Below are positions 1 through 12,332 of a stretch of 64,000 nucleotides of DNA, piece after piece. Position 1 is the first letter of the stretch, and every line of letters begins with the position of its first letter. The notes under the pieces are model-generated. The model saw nothing but the letters and a program-made list of their open reading frames with translations, was not told the origin of the DNA and searched no databases. Made by a program: the position numbers and the translations under genes. The stretch comes from Adineta vaga (lineage: Eukaryota > Rotifera), in the NCBI GenBank assembly GCA_021613535.1, contig CP075494.1, positions 4,216,001-4,280,000 on the forward strand, given 5' to 3'.

Positions 1-1180
1 ACCAGTCATATGTTGCACCATTGATCACCATAAATGTTGATTACTGACTTCTATCTAATGTTCTATACTGTATATATTTTAAGTTGAAAAATAAAAGTTT
101 AAAAGTTGCCACTGGTTGAGGCGTCAACGCAAATGAGTCGTTGTTTAATTACCAGGCTGTTATCAAGACAGATAAATATGTTAGTCAGTGTCTAAACATA
201 ATTATTTATGAATATAGATGCTAATATAGAAGAGATGATTTTGTCCGGATCTAAGATCTCCATTTGATCGACTAAACAGAAAGAATGAGAATTACATTCG
301 TTCATATATCTATTCCTAAGGTGTCGGCAATGCGAATTTCGAGTGAATATTTTTTTAAATTTTTTTCGTTTCATCCGATAGAGTTTTAGGCGCTGCTCAC
401 GAATATTTACTTTTTAACCTATTAGCAAAATCTTCCTTCCGGTCGAAAAATACGAAATATTTCAGAACAGTCAGTTTTAAAGAAAAGTGTGTTTTTTCAC
501 GAAATATGTGATAATATCTACTTTGTTGTACGTTTTCGATTTTGAAACTGATTTTGCCTGATTCAGCAGCACAAGCCGAGTCTAAAAAGTTTCTAGCTGG
601 TCACCAGAATCATCGGCATTTCTAAAATGTTTGTAAACGTATAGATGATAAGAAAGTTAATTTAAGTCACCGTAGTTCGTATCTGACTCTAACCTAAGAA
701 CGTTTTATAGTAGACGAAAAAGGACAAGACTATTTTAAGATCTGTTGGATACATATTTATATGATATAGATATAGAAAAAAAAAATCTCCAAATAAAAAT
801 CTTACGATAAAATTGTGCAATATATGTGAAACGAAAAGAAATGGAGAAACAATTTTAAAGTACACTGCCATTTTACCTGCTGTTGTAGAAAAAATAGAAG
901 AAAATCTCTACCAATCGAACAGTGAGTATTGTGTTTGTTGTGATTACATCATATTAATTTCATCGTAATAAATAAATATGTAAATCAAATGAAAAGAAGT
1001 GAGTAGAGATTATAACATAAATTCAAAGATATACAAGTTGTCATCATCGTTCTCAATTGCATTCTAATAGATAATTTAGTAGTTTTTCTCCAGAAATAAT
1101 ATTACAAAAATCTTGATGTAACGACATAAACTTATATTAAGATGAAGAATATCCTTTAGATTTCATCGAATAACGTCAGT
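1..1180. other. Gene-free stretch before the first gene
   Basis: I see no convincing coding segment, RNA gene or repeat here. Short open frames on the minus strand are AT-rich and resemble nothing known. The last few hundred bases should hold the promoter and 5' leader of the WWE gene that starts near 1181. Confidence 0.5.
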
Positions 1181-2570
1181 TTGACGAACGAGATTATGGC
1201 TAGTTCGCGAAACAAATCTAATATGTCTTCAAAATGTATAAAATGGATGTGGAATTCCAATACAGATGCATTCTCAAAGTCAGATTCACCCAATTGGTGT
1301 TATTTTACAGATGCCGAAAATATGATTATAGAAGAAGCGTTTATAGCTCATAAAACTCATGCTATGCTGGACGACTATCATATCGACTTCAAGAATAATA
1401 TGCAGATTTCTAACAACGATGTTAATAAGCAACGACCAGTTAAACGAAAAGTATGTGATGAAAATGAAAGAATTCTACGAGAAGATAGATTCCTTCCGAA
1501 TCCTGTCGCTCCAGATCGTCCTTTTGGTGAACGATATGGTTTTATTTCACCTTTTATAAAAGAAGCAGCCTACTCTCTTAACATTCGCCGAGGTGAATTA
1601 CCTTCTAAAAATAAATCGATCATTCCAATAATTGTAGAAAAAGCAGCTCTTGGAATTATTGAAGAAGGTAAGAAAATGGGCAAACACAAGGAAGCTGAAA
1701 GCATAGCAAAGAAGTTGAAAGATACAAAGAATCTTGGAATGGATAAAGTCTGGCGATGTTGTGCATATCTGTATACTTTAGAGACTTTTCTGTATAAGAA
1801 AATAAATGAAATTATGCGATTGATTGGAGACAAGGAGCATGAACAAATTTGGAAAAGTAAAATAGATACGTTGGGCCCATATTGTCTACTTCTGTGGGAT
1901 AATCCATTTAATAAAAAAATGATTCAACCAAATACAATTTTGTATCGAGGAGCTAATGTACCTGATCATTTATTAGCATTATTTAAAGGTGATGATTCGA
2001 AAGTTGAAAAACCATGGCATAGCTTTCAAGCATTTACTTCTTGTTCCCGTAATCGAAAAGTTGCCGAAAGTTTCGGCAATGTTTTATTCATTATGAAAAC
2101 TCTTGTTGCTTTTACTGTTGATCTTAGTTCATTATCTGAATATCCTGATGAAGAAGAGGAGTTACTATTTCCTGGTGTGTCATTTACCATTGATCAAATA
2201 GATATTAATGATAAGGGAAAGCATTTAATTTATTTAACTCTTCATCAACGGCATAATAGTAAGTAAACATAAGTTTTCTTTCACTTATCCGAAGAAATAG
2301 CAAGTAATGAATTTGAGCTCATATTCACGGGAACTTCGATTAGACATATATAAAGTTTAAATAAAAATAATGAATAGATATAAAAGAACAAAGTTAATAT
2401 TTTGTTTTGTATATACTTTTCTAGAATTTGATATGGCTCAAATCGGTCAAGCATCGAACATGCTAAAGACAAAACCTTTTAATTCTCGTCTTCATCAAGG
2501 TACTAGTCTTCGTCTTGATCGTAACGATGATAACGCTGAACGTGATGGCTATGATGATGATTGGGATTGA
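1181..2570 (+). CDS. WWE domain + mono-ADP-ribosyltransferase
   Basis: The protein should transfer ADP-ribose from NAD to protein targets (ARTC-like R-S-E class), with a WWE domain that in other proteins binds poly-ADP-ribose units. Exons by splice motif and phase are 1181-2258 and 2425-2570. The intron begins GTAAGT and ends CTAG, and the joined codon is AAA. WWE lies at about residues 20-80 (KWMWNSN, WCYF, ISNN). The ART domain has YRGAN with Arg256, the FTSCS strand near 284-289, and a DEEEE stretch near 323-330 supplying the ExE glutamates, so the catalytic triad looks complete. The tail is very acidic (DGYDDDWD). The start could be the first Met or the MASS Met five residues on. The kinase gene at 7402 carries a closely similar WWE module. 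Substrate is unknown. No signal peptide is seen, so it is probably intracellular. Confidence 0.85.
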
Positions 2571-2793
2571 GACTGAAGTTTAATTCACAAACTAGAATAT
2601 TTTATGTTATAAACCAAAAAAGATTTTTTCTTGGAGTGATTTATGCCACTTCTTTAAGAAAATAATTTGATATCATGGTGTGAGTATTTTCTCTTTAGTC
2701 TTATATTCACCGAATGAATCCGGAGTTCAATCAAATTTATCAAAACCAATGATGAAAGAAACAAGAACAACTACTTAATGAATATTTGCCAAG

Positions 2794-3033
2794 TTACATC
2801 GTTTTAGGACGATTTTTAAGATATTCAGCAATTTTTGGTTGTTTTGCTACTTCAGCACGATTGTTTTGTAACCATGAATAATTATTAAAACAATCTGGAT
2901 TGAAATCAAGAATAAGTTCTCCAAAATTATAGAAATCTAAATCTGATGGAACGACACCTTTCAGAATACTAAGAATAGCTTCATTATCTACATTATTTTT
3001 ATATTCGATCCATGCGTGATTCTCGTGTAGCAT
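2794..3033 (-). pseudogene. Possible glutathione S-transferase C-terminal remnant
   Basis: A 79-residue open frame ends in a stretch (KIAEYLKNRPKT) typical of the last helices of cytosolic glutathione S-transferases, preceded by a plausible NPDC...SWLQNN helix. No GST N-terminal thioredoxin-fold exon is found upstream. A second open frame further upstream (about 3150 down to 3000) overlaps in another phase and gives no clean splice into it. It may be a leftover exon, a frameshifted gene or a coincidence. I would not assign enzymatic activity. Confidence 0.35.
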
Positions 3034-3561
3034 ACGTACCCTTCGCTGCTTTGTAGAGAACTACAAGAGTCTTCTCCATAGGTGGATATTTCTTGCGTAA
3101 TTGAAGATAGAGTAAATGCAGTAGGACCCCTAAGATAGATATGAAATTCTTATTTTGAAGAATCATTTTAAACTGATATTTTAGTTACACTTCCAAGATT
3201 TTCAGATAGATGTTCTTGCTCAGTATAGATGCATGTATATAATTTTTCTTTAATCCAAAGGTATAAACAAACGGTTAAAGAAAATATACGGATATGATAA
3301 TAGCTACTGTCATTCTCACGGAGATCCTTTCGAAATATCGTATTCTTTGCGAATTAGATCGTCTAAATATTTGATCAATATATCATTATTTGTTAACGAT
3401 CAGCATAAAATCATTCGTGATCAGCATATGATGAAATATAAGCTTATTTGTAAAGGCTCATTTTTTTATGTTAATAAAAGTTAGTATCGTCAAAGTGAAT
3501 GATTCAGATGTGAAAATATAACAAAAACGACTCGTATTGGAAGAAGTATCCGTATACAACG
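3034..3561. other. Intergenic stretch upstream of the three-pass membrane protein
   Basis: Apart from the weak minus-strand frame mentioned with the GST-like remnant, I see nothing coding. The right part should contain the promoter of the gene at 3562. Confidence 0.4.
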
Positions 3562-6243
3562 ATGATGAAGATTCAAATCTTGCTAATTATTCTTATTAAA
3601 TATAATTTAGCCATTGAATTTGATCAATTCGATTATTCTATAAGTCCTGATGGTTATTTATCAATATTGCGCAAATCAAACGGAAAAACGCTCGATATTG
3701 CTGGTGTTATAATCAATACACCGATATGGAATTATTCAACGAATGCTAATGAAGATTATTCTAAAGTCAGTTTTTATAGAGATTATTCATGTAAAACGAT
3801 TGATATAAATTTAAAATCGATTACAAATGTTATTGCAATAAAAGGTGATCAATTTGTTTTTCTTGGTATAGATCAAAGTAATACGGATAGAATTGGCTTA
3901 GTTCAACTAAACTATATTTTTGAGGAAAATCACTCAATTGAACTTGAATTTGATATACTCAATAATCAAATGATCGAAAATGAATATGACGACCTAATTA
4001 CTGTATTCGATAATCGACTTGGAAATCAAACTTATTTCTTTTCGAACAATGGATTTTTTATATATAATATTCATACATTTGAAATAAGCTCATATTCCTG
4101 GATGAATTCATCCGATTTCAAATATTTTGATAGTTTATTAAATATTATCGTTGTTAATGAAAATTATCTTTTAATTGGATTTGAACAAATGAAATTTGCT
4201 AATGCTTGTGAAAATTGTCCTTTAATTGTATTAGTAGAAATCGATTCATCTACAAATGCACATGTTCATAGTTATGAAATAATCGATCTATCTGAATATG
4301 AAGATATTAATCACCAAATGTTGATATCAACAAATAATTATAATGACATAGTTATATCTTTTCAAGAAATCAATCTGATTATTTTTGGACATATTGATTT
4401 AAATAAGAAACAAATAAAAATCAATTCAAAAAATATTCTTTCAGATCAATTTGGACAGAGTTTTGGCCATTCAATTCTTTGGATAAATAATACGCGACAA
4501 TTAGCTATTCTTTCTTCAAATGCACCTCTTACTAAATTCGCAAATTCATTGATATTCTTTTTCAATTATGAAGATGACGACTTACATGTTCAAAATATTT
4601 TTCCAAATAATCAACAAAAAATTGCTTATGATGATGAAGATGAAGTACCAATTTTTTCAAATTTAATTAACATTAATGGAAACTATTTAGGAATACGATT
4701 AAGTTATTCAAACGATAATTGGTATTTATTAATAATACCATTAATATCATTAGAAGGAAAACAATTCTTTGCTTTTGGTGATGTTATGGATGATGATCTG
4801 ATATATAGATTTGCCAAATTCGATTTTTGCTTACCGGGAATGTATAAAAACTCAAGTAATTCATTGGAACCTTGCGCTTATTGTCCTGTAGGTGAAAAAA
4901 CATCAAAATACGGCAGTTTCCAATGTGAAAAATGTGAGAAAACGGAAAATTGTCCATTAGCTTCATTAAGCGATGAAATAGAATATAAAAATATAAATCA
5001 AATAGTTAGTTATCCATCAAGATCTGATTCTGATTCATTTGATGATATAATTCTATCAAATATATTTCATTTTCAATGTCTTCCAATATCTCCAACGTTT
5101 TGGATGTTTATCATTATTTCTATAACTTTATTATTATTATTTGTGGTTTTTGTTTGTTCATTTTTTCCAACAACATTTCGTTATCGATCAAAAATTCATA
5201 AAATCTTATCACATATTGATTTAATTACTGAAGGTCAATTCTGGCTTGGTGGAGTGGCATCATGTGGTATATTTGTTCTTGTTATATTTGCACTTTTATT
5301 TAGTTTTGAATACATGAATTTATATCCAATTGAAAACTTTCGTCAAGCAGTATTTTCGTGTGATTCAGATATAATCAATGCAAAATTTACTAGTGGATTA
5401 CAATTACTTGCCTTACCAAAAACCGATGAAGAACGTCCAATATTCGATTTACTTGATAATCAAGCATTTACTTTGATATTTCATTTAATAAATACCAATC
5501 TTGATTGTAAATGTTCTAAATTGAATATTACACAAAAGAATGGTGATCATTTCACTTCATATCCATCATTTACTTGTACAAAGAACGATACTAATGTGAC
5601 ATTAACATTAAGTATTACACTTCTCACACATGTCGCACGTACAAGAATAGAAATCAATTCATTTTATCCCATATCAAGTCTTCAAATTTGTTTACAAGGA
5701 TCAAATAAAACCATCGAAAATGGAAAATACGAATTACGTTCATTATTTGTTTGTAATGTTTTTTCTGATCTCAATCATACGATTAGTGATATACCAGACT
5801 TCGATATAACTTTAACAAAAGCTATTAATCGTACTGAACCATTAGATAATAATCAATCAGTAAAATATTCTGGTTTATGGATTCCATTGATTACAGGAAA
5901 CGATATCACAACAAAAACGCTTTTAAAATCTACTGATAATTACATTCGATATCTTCGATTTTCAACAACGATTTCAATTCGTTTATTGGAATCACAATTT
6001 TTTATTCAAAATACTCAACAACCAATTGCACGAAGAAATGAAATACTTTTTCGCAATGTTCTTTTTCTTGGTGTCGTTATTGAAATATTTTCCTTAACGT
6101 TTTTAATTAGTAAACTTCTTCTCTTACCAATTAGTCGTTTGATTTACTACTATTTATTCAAACTTTGTGTTTTCCATTGTTTTACATGTAAAGAAAAACG
6201 AACTAATCCATCAATAAATTACATTGAAAAAACATCAGTTTAA
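3562..6243 (+). CDS. Large secreted-domain membrane protein, cysteine-rich, three TM segments
   Basis: I do not recognise the family. The 893-residue single-exon protein begins with a hydrophobic signal peptide (about residues 1-18). It has a long extracellular N-terminal half rich in beta-strand-like and Asn/Asp-rich sequence with many N-glycosylation sequons. A short cysteine-rich module follows at about 423-475 (CLPGMY, CAYCPVG, CEKC), resembling TNFR/GCC2-GCC3-type repeats. Strong membrane helices lie near 512-535 and 558-583, and a hydrophobic C-terminal region near 830-870. The loop between TM2 and TM3 is about 250 residues and again Cys/Asn rich. This suggests a cell-surface protein. 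No enzymatic motif was found. Confidence 0.75.
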   Translation: MMKIQILLIILIKYNLAIEFDQFDYSISPDGYLSILRKSNGKTLDIAGVIINTPIWNYSTNANEDYSKVSFYRDYSCKTIDINLKSITNVIAIKGDQFVFLGIDQSNTDRIGLVQLNYIFEENHSIELEFDILNNQMIENEYDDLITVFDNRLGNQTYFFSNNGFFIYNIHTFEISSYSWMNSSDFKYFDSLLNIIVVNENYLLIGFEQMKFANACENCPLIVLVEIDSSTNAHVHSYEIIDLSEYEDINHQMLISTNNYNDIVISFQEINLIIFGHIDLNKKQIKINSKNILSDQFGQSFGHSILWINNTRQLAILSSNAPLTKFANSLIFFFNYEDDDLHVQNIFPNNQQKIAYDDEDEVPIFSNLININGNYLGIRLSYSNDNWYLLIIPLISLEGKQFFAFGDVMDDDLIYRFAKFDFCLPGMYKNSSNSLEPCAYCPVGEKTSKYGSFQCEKCEKTENCPLASLSDEIEYKNINQIVSYPSRSDSDSFDDIILSNIFHFQCLPISPTFWMFIIISITLLLLFVVFVCSFFPTTFRYRSKIHKILSHIDLITEGQFWLGGVASCGIFVLVIFALLFSFEYMNLYPIENFRQAVFSCDSDIINAKFTSGLQLLALPKTDEERPIFDLLDNQAFTLIFHLINTNLDCKCSKLNITQKNGDHFTSYPSFTCTKNDTNVTLTLSITLLTHVARTRIEINSFYPISSLQICLQGSNKTIENGKYELRSLFVCNVFSDLNHTISDIPDFDITLTKAINRTEPLDNNQSVKYSGLWIPLITGNDITTKTLLKSTDNYIRYLRFSTTISIRLLESQFFIQNTQQPIARRNEILFRNVLFLGVVIEIFSLTFLISKLLLLPISRLIYYYLFKLCVFHCFTCKEKRTNPSINYIEKTSV

Positions 6244-7401
6244 TAAAAGATATTCTATTATTTTCGATTCGATTGTAACTCATTTGAAAAACTATCTACT
6301 TTTATTAGCGAGGTTAAATATTCAACTAATTTAGTCCTTATGTAGGTTGTGTCATTTCTGAACACGATAATTTCGGATCAACATCAGATCGTCGATACAG
6401 ATATAATGTAAGGATATCCAGACTGAATGTTATTGAACGAAGTATAACAAGGGGATAAATATAAAATACTAAATTACGTGCAATAAGTTAAAACGATAGA
6501 AATATCCAGTCATCTGGAAAGATAAGAAAAGATGTCTGCGTATGTATGTATATCCTATTCAACTTACAGATACCATTAATTGAAGACCATGTGCTCTAGT
6601 CAATGTACAAATGAATGCTTGTTCTTTTGATAATATGACATAAAGTAGATGGAGCTGTAATATTTTTCGATGAATTATTTACATGAATATAACCACGCCA
6701 CAAGAGAACAACTCTTTTCTTAGTATACATTGTGCAATTGCAATGGACGATTCGTCAGTCATATTGTATTCGAAATAAATGACAGATATCGATGTCTCTT
6801 TTCTCTCCTTGACGTTTTTCTCCGAAAAAAAAAATGGAAAACTAATTACTTGTCTTTCTGCTTTGGTTTTGAAGAAAGATGAATAATTCATATGGAGAGG
6901 AACTGATCTGTGTGCTTACCATTTCTCTTTTTATGATGTACTCAAAACGTTTTTCATTATTCATGCTCTCACTGCAATCATTCTGTATAAACATACACTC
7001 ATCGTCTACGTATGTCATCGAAGAAAAAAACCACGTATAAGAATTGAAAGTGTCCGTTGCCTTTACTAATGTCGTCATACCAAAATTCGTCGAAAAATTC
7101 ATCTGACGCAGTCGACTGAATGTTGTATGTTTTCTTTTGCTAAAAGCATTAAAAAAATGCTAAAGAGTAAGCGATTTTTCCAAGTTTGCAGTGAGAAATT
7201 TATCGACTATAAATGGTATGGAATAATCAGCGTCGACAGTCACCATAATATTATTCTTTCTTCCGAATTCTTTCCGTTCTTCAATACTTCACACGCTTGT
7301 TTTGTGTTTGAAGTAACAACTCATTTTGAGTTCTGTAACTTTTAAATTGACAGAATCGTCGATACTCAATATTCTTTTGAAAAAAGTTGGTCTGATATCT
7401 G
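6244..7401. other. Intergenic stretch, two weak minus-strand open frames
   Basis: Two adjacent minus-strand open frames (6679-6891 and 6842-7102) could be joined through a GTAAGC donor near 6920, but neither matches a family I know and their composition is poor. I leave them unannotated. The right end should hold the promoter of the WWE-kinase gene. Confidence 0.35.
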
Positions 7402-9028
7402 ATGTCACATGGTAATTATTCTACATATGTCGAATGGATGTGGCAATCAAATCCAAATCCTTATTCAACAACTGAGCCGGAAGAATGGAGTACTTATTCG
7501 GAAGAACCTTCTGGAATTATCGAAGAAGCATATCAAAATGGCGATCATTATGCTTATTTAGAGGATTATACTATTGATTTGGAAGAACGTTATCAGATTT
7601 CAAATAAAAATCGTACAAGAAGAAGACCTATAAAACGAGTAGAACATAATAAAGGTATTGATTTTTTTTGAATTGTACGAGATATCATCAGCAAAAATCG
7701 TAGAAAATCTCATCCATGTATTAGGGGAAAATAATGGAAAGGGTGATATATTCGGAGAATTCATTTCTAATGTAACTGAAAATTATAGAAAAAGAAATAA
7801 TGTTGTTAGTTTATCTACAGATATTATACTTTAGAATCTTGGCTTCAGCGTATAAGGAAGCTCGGTCGAGGAGGCTTTGGTATTGTGTACGAAGGTATTT
7901 ATCGTGGATCTCGACAAGTTGCTTACAAAGTCACACAATCTCACTTATCTCCAGAAGCTATGACTGAAACAAATATTCTTAAAACACTTTCTCATCCGAA
8001 TATAGTTCGTTATATCGACGTTATTCATACATCAAAACATACATTATTAGTTATGGAACTTGTAGACGGTGGTACTCTATTCAACTACATTCAAGAGAGA
8101 CCATTCTCAAATAAATATTGGAATGAATGTCAAAAAATGATGATCGATGTGGCTTATGCTTTGACCTATTTACAAGAAAAAAATATTGTTCATGCTGATT
8201 TGAAATCTGATAATATTTTATTGCGATCGGATAACATAGCAGTACTTTCTGATTTTGGTCTTTCAAAAATAGTTAAAGATTCATCAATGAAACACAGTTA
8301 CACAGATACAGGTAGGTTATTTTTACGACAACTTACTTATGTATTAAATATCAATGGATATTAATTTTTGAACTTGATACTATTAGTTAACATTCATTTT
8401 AGGAGCTATCCGATGGCTTTCACCAGAGCTTTGTACTCGTGTTCGAGTTATATGCTCACCTTTGTCCGATGTTTGGGCTTATGGATGCGTCTTATTGGAA
8501 ATAATAACAAAGAAACTACCTTGGGATGAATTATTTTTATCGAATGAAGAACTTATGCGTGCTCTTTCTGATGAGAGCAATGCTAGATTATTTCAAAACT
8601 GTTGCTACAATCAAAAAGCACCGGATCATTTTCATAAAATGCTTCGCGCCTGTTGTACTTGGTCAAAAAACAATCGACCAAGTTTCGCCAAAATCATCAG
8701 AGATTTTCACCCTACAACGATTCCTGATGACCAATCTCAAATCAGACGTTCCGTGTCTAATGACGAAACCGATGTAACGCACTCTCAATGGCAATCTTCC
8801 ACTAGAAATCGTCCTCAAACTTCCATGGGAATACGCAACTCCCAACGAAAGAGTCTACCTTTGAATAGAGCATTATATGACCTTGAAGATGATGATAACT
8901 ATACATTATCTTCATCATCATCGTCAAAACCGTATTATCCAACACAGACTACATATTCTAAAAATGCATCAATGAAACGTCCGTCCACATCATATAGATG
9001 TGATGACGACGATGATGATTATTTTTAA
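7402..9028 (+). CDS. WWE domain fused to a TKL-like protein kinase
   Basis: Predicted exons are 7402-7654, 7835-8311 and 8403-9028, all phase 1 junctions that join cleanly. Exon 1 encodes a WWE domain (VEWMWQSN, EEWSTY, RYQISN), a putative poly-ADP-ribose reader. Exons 2-3 encode a full kinase domain: glycine loop GRGGFG, the lysine strand VAYKV, the alphaC Glu in MTETNIL, catalytic loop HADLKSDN, DFGLSK, SPE in place of APE, and SDVWAYGC. The catalytic motif is HAD rather than HRD, which is common in some TKL kinases. A Ser-rich C-terminal tail follows and ends in a run of Asp (DDDDDDYF). Segment 7691-7831 inside intron 1 is open in a compatible phase, so an extra linker exon is possible. 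A plausible role is a kinase recruited to or gated by ADP-ribosylation. Confidence 0.85.
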
Positions 9029-9796
9029 CAATGAAACAACGCACAAAACTCGCATACTTTCGCATTTTTTTCCATTTTGAAAATAATGAAAAGAAATACA
9101 GGAGATGCCCCATGACGATCTATTCTGAATGATATCGGTCTAGAGCGCAAATTTGTTTTCTCATTATTTATATCAACGTTTTACTTTTCTATAGATATAA
9201 CAAATTCCATGTAAATACCGTTAACAGATAGATTACATCTCGCTCTTCATCTTAGTGTATGGTATCAACGCATGATAAATGAAATAAAATGAAAACATCT
9301 ACTAAGGAACTCTCATACGTGATCTTTTTTAATATAGATTCTAAAAAATAAAATAACATACATAGGCCATCAACGAATCTGTCTATGTATGTACGTGATT
9401 GAACTTTTGCAATCAGTTAGAATAGATTTTTATACAAAACTACTGATTCATACTAATTACATACAGGTTCATTGGAATTTTATTGTCGTATACAATACAG
9501 TGAAACGTGAATTTCGCCGTTAGTTGATACACGTTTTCGGAGAGAAAACAGATAAAACAAAATATAATCGAAGTAAATTCAAATTTTATTTACAAAAATT
9601 ATAAATCATCAATTTCAAGTGACAAGACATGCCAGAGTTAATCATGCAACCACCTTCGTAAGATTATAGATACTGCTTTCTTATTGGTGAAATATCTGCT
9701 CGTTTCTAATGTTTTTTTTTAATCCGCCATAAAATCATATATCATATGTGTACCAAAATACTGTTTTCATTCTTTCTCAGAATGATCATTTAAAAA
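9029..9796. other. Intergenic stretch
   Basis: AT-rich sequence with several poly-T tracts. I see no coding segment, RNA gene or repeat that I can support. Confidence 0.4.
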
Positions 9797-10283
9797 AGGA
9801 TCATCATAGCCCTAGTCATATTTATCGGTTTGGGTCTACTGGCAATTGCAATCTTAATCGTTGTTTCTTTGATTCCTGTATCATTAACATTTGATGATGG
9901 ACAATCTTCTGGATACAGTAGCAATACATACCATAAGGACATGCATTAGGTGAAAATTTATGGTGGATAGGTCCATCAGCAGTAATCAACATGGCTACTT
10001 TAAATGGTGAATACACGTATATTTTGAAAAGAATTCATTCCTGTTAATTCTCATTCTAGGTCCGAGTCCAGTTAATACATGGATGGATTAAGTAACCAAT
10101 TACACTTGATTGTCGCCTGGTTTTTCCGCGTATACAGGACATTTCACTCAATTAGTTTGGCGATCTACTACTATTTTGGGTATCGGTCTTTGGTGTACAA
10201 CAAGTGATACTAGTTGTCAATTATTATCATGCTGGACATTTTGCAAAGAAATACCCTCAAAATATTCTACTGCAATTGATTAA
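9797..10283 (+). pseudogene. CAP/SCP-domain (GAPR/PR-1-like) pseudogene
   Basis: The translated fragments are unmistakably from a CAP superfamily secreted protein. A hydrophobic anchor is encoded at about 9800-9880. GENLWW appears at about 9952-9967, in a different frame from the anchor. After an intron (GTGAATAC...TTCTAG, exon from 10060) comes NTWMD-stop-VTNYT-stop, then PGF, GHFTQLVW and a Cys-rich end before a TAA at 10281. The GHFTQxVW signature is diagnostic of CAP domains. At least two in-frame stops and one frameshift separate the pieces, so the gene is broken. I infer recent decay, since the signatures are still readable. Confidence 0.75.
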
Positions 10284-10811
10284 AAACTGACAGTCTACAT
10301 TCATTCTCTCTACAACTTCAATTCTTGAATATACATCAAACTCTTACTTTTCAGACACTAAATCGACTGCAATGAAGCTTGAATGTAGTGAGTGTCTGAG
10401 TTAAACGAAAAGCTAGGGATGTTATTTGACATTTATCAAATAAGAAAGTTGTTAAAATACGTATATTTTTATTCTCTTTCATTTGTATTGGTGATCGAAC
10501 AGACATTTCTTAGAATGATGCAATTACGTAATTCAAAAAAAGAAAAGCTAATAAAATATACCAAAAATCTTTGAACACGTTTATATTCACTTCTCACTGG
10601 AGAATTGACTTAAAAGTGCTGATGAATAAGTAAGAATTATAGTAATATTTCGATAGTTTGTAATGGCGCTATACTTTCTTCTATCGTTATAAAACGTTCT
10701 TTCTTTCTCGTAGAATCAAGACACGTGTACATTCTTTTTTTTTATTCTGTTATTATTACAATCAACTTGTCTGACGATGTATTTTACTTTATTCTTGGAA
10801 TAAATGTGCGC
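10284..10811. other. Intergenic stretch
   Basis: Low-complexity T-rich tracts and a short open frame at 10392-10574 without any recognisable motif. Nothing I can support as a gene. It may include the promoter of the downstream multi-exon gene. Confidence 0.4.
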
Positions 10812-12332
10812 ATGACAAGTATGTTTGGTCGACCAGTAATCAGAGGTATATGTCATAAAACGTCAATTGATCAAATATAGATCTTTTCTTTAATTTAATT
10901 GCTGCTGTTATAGAGTTTTTAAATATAGATTTTCTTTTACATCCTATTGAAAGAAATTTAAAACTAACTTGGTTTTCATAGGAAAAAGAGTTGCGAAAGA
11001 TTCATCGGTTATTGTATCTTCAACTGAAACGACGAATAACTTCATTCCTGTTGACGGTGTAGATAAAATCAATAAGAATGGTACTCAGATACAAATTCGT
11101 GTAAAACTCTTTCACCTGTGTGCTATGCCATTATATGAAAATAAATCAATTGAGGTTGGGCAAACACAAGATCATAAAAGATATATTTTTATTTTTGCTT
11201 ACATTTAGGAACATCGGTTTGAATATTATGAAAGAAATAGAAAATCTTCACTGCGAACAATTCAATACTCACCTTCGCCTTCAAATGCGAGTTCTTCATT
11301 TGGGGTGTCAACAATAAATGACATAAGCAGTATTTGAGAAATGCTGTTAAAATTTAATTTCTATGTATATGCATTTTATAATTGTAGCTAGATATCCGTT
11401 TGGATCGAATACTGTAACAACATTCTCAACGAGCCCTGTGATGGTAACATCTCTTATAAAAGAAAGCTAGAAATAAAAATCTCATTTTCAGAATACTCAT
11501 TTCAACAGTTTTGTTCCTACTACTGCATGCCTACCATCCACACCACTATTTACAGTGGCTCAAGATTTTGGTATAGTTAGCGCTTTAAAAGTTTTCAAAT
11601 TGTTTCTAGCAATAAAAATTATCGTTTGAGATTTCCTAAACTTTCAATTCATTTTCAAGAGATTTTTAATTTGTTCCATGATTTGCATGTTTTTATTTTA
11701 GCACTTGCCGTAAAAGAATTAAATGATTGTATGAGAGAACTCAACAAACACGTTCGTATTTCCATTCAATACATTAAGTTTTCATTAATTATCATTAGAA
11801 ATAATCTACTATCTAGAAAACTGCAACTGACCAAGAACAAACAAGTTTACAAAATAAATTTATACCGCACCCTTCTTCAGAGATTATTTGTTGTTGTACA
11901 GATTGTCAAAAAGCACCACAGATGCAATGTCTTCATTGTTCAAAACAAGTTTGTATAGATTGTGCACAAAAACATGTTGAACTCTCTAATCAACAAATCG
12001 AAGCTGCTAAACAAGTTCTTGCGAATAAGATAAACGTACTTGATCGATTGGTTGTAGCAGCAAAGGAACGGGTTAAAATTGAACGAGAGAAGATTATTCA
12101 ACAAGCAGACACCGAACGAGATCGAGCATTTATTCAAATAGATGAATTATATGAACAACAAAAGAAACAATTACAAGATAAAAGTACTGAAATGCATCAA
12201 TTAGGATTAGATAAAATATCGTCTTATATTCAACGTATGACAAATGAAATAGAAGATCTTAATGAAGATAATCAACAATTATTTTGCGTCATAGGCACAC
12301 CAGGTAAAATACAAGTGCAACACAATCACTAA
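10812..12332 (+). CDS. Multi-exon B-box-like zinc finger/coiled-coil protein
   Basis: The gene is split into about seven small exons. Phase-consistent pieces are 10812-10845, from 10982, from 11209, 11388-11443, 11492-11570, 11702-11751 and 11817-12332. The ends of the second and third exons are uncertain. The N-terminal part is Ser/Thr/Pro-rich and probably disordered. The last exon encodes a Cys/His cluster (ICCCTDCQ, CLHCSKQVC, DCAQKH) resembling a B-box zinc finger. A long amphipathic helix rich in Gln/Glu/Lys follows (about 100 residues) and looks like the coiled coil that follows B-boxes in TRIM-type proteins. No RING or NHL repeats are seen. It may act as an oligomerising adaptor; function is not established. 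Exon 11702-11751 uses an unusual GTTCGT donor. Confidence 0.6.

Noticed and set aside
6679-7102. Two adjacent minus-strand frames as a two-exon gene
   Set aside because: A donor-like GTAAGC exists, but the protein has low-quality composition and no recognisable domain.
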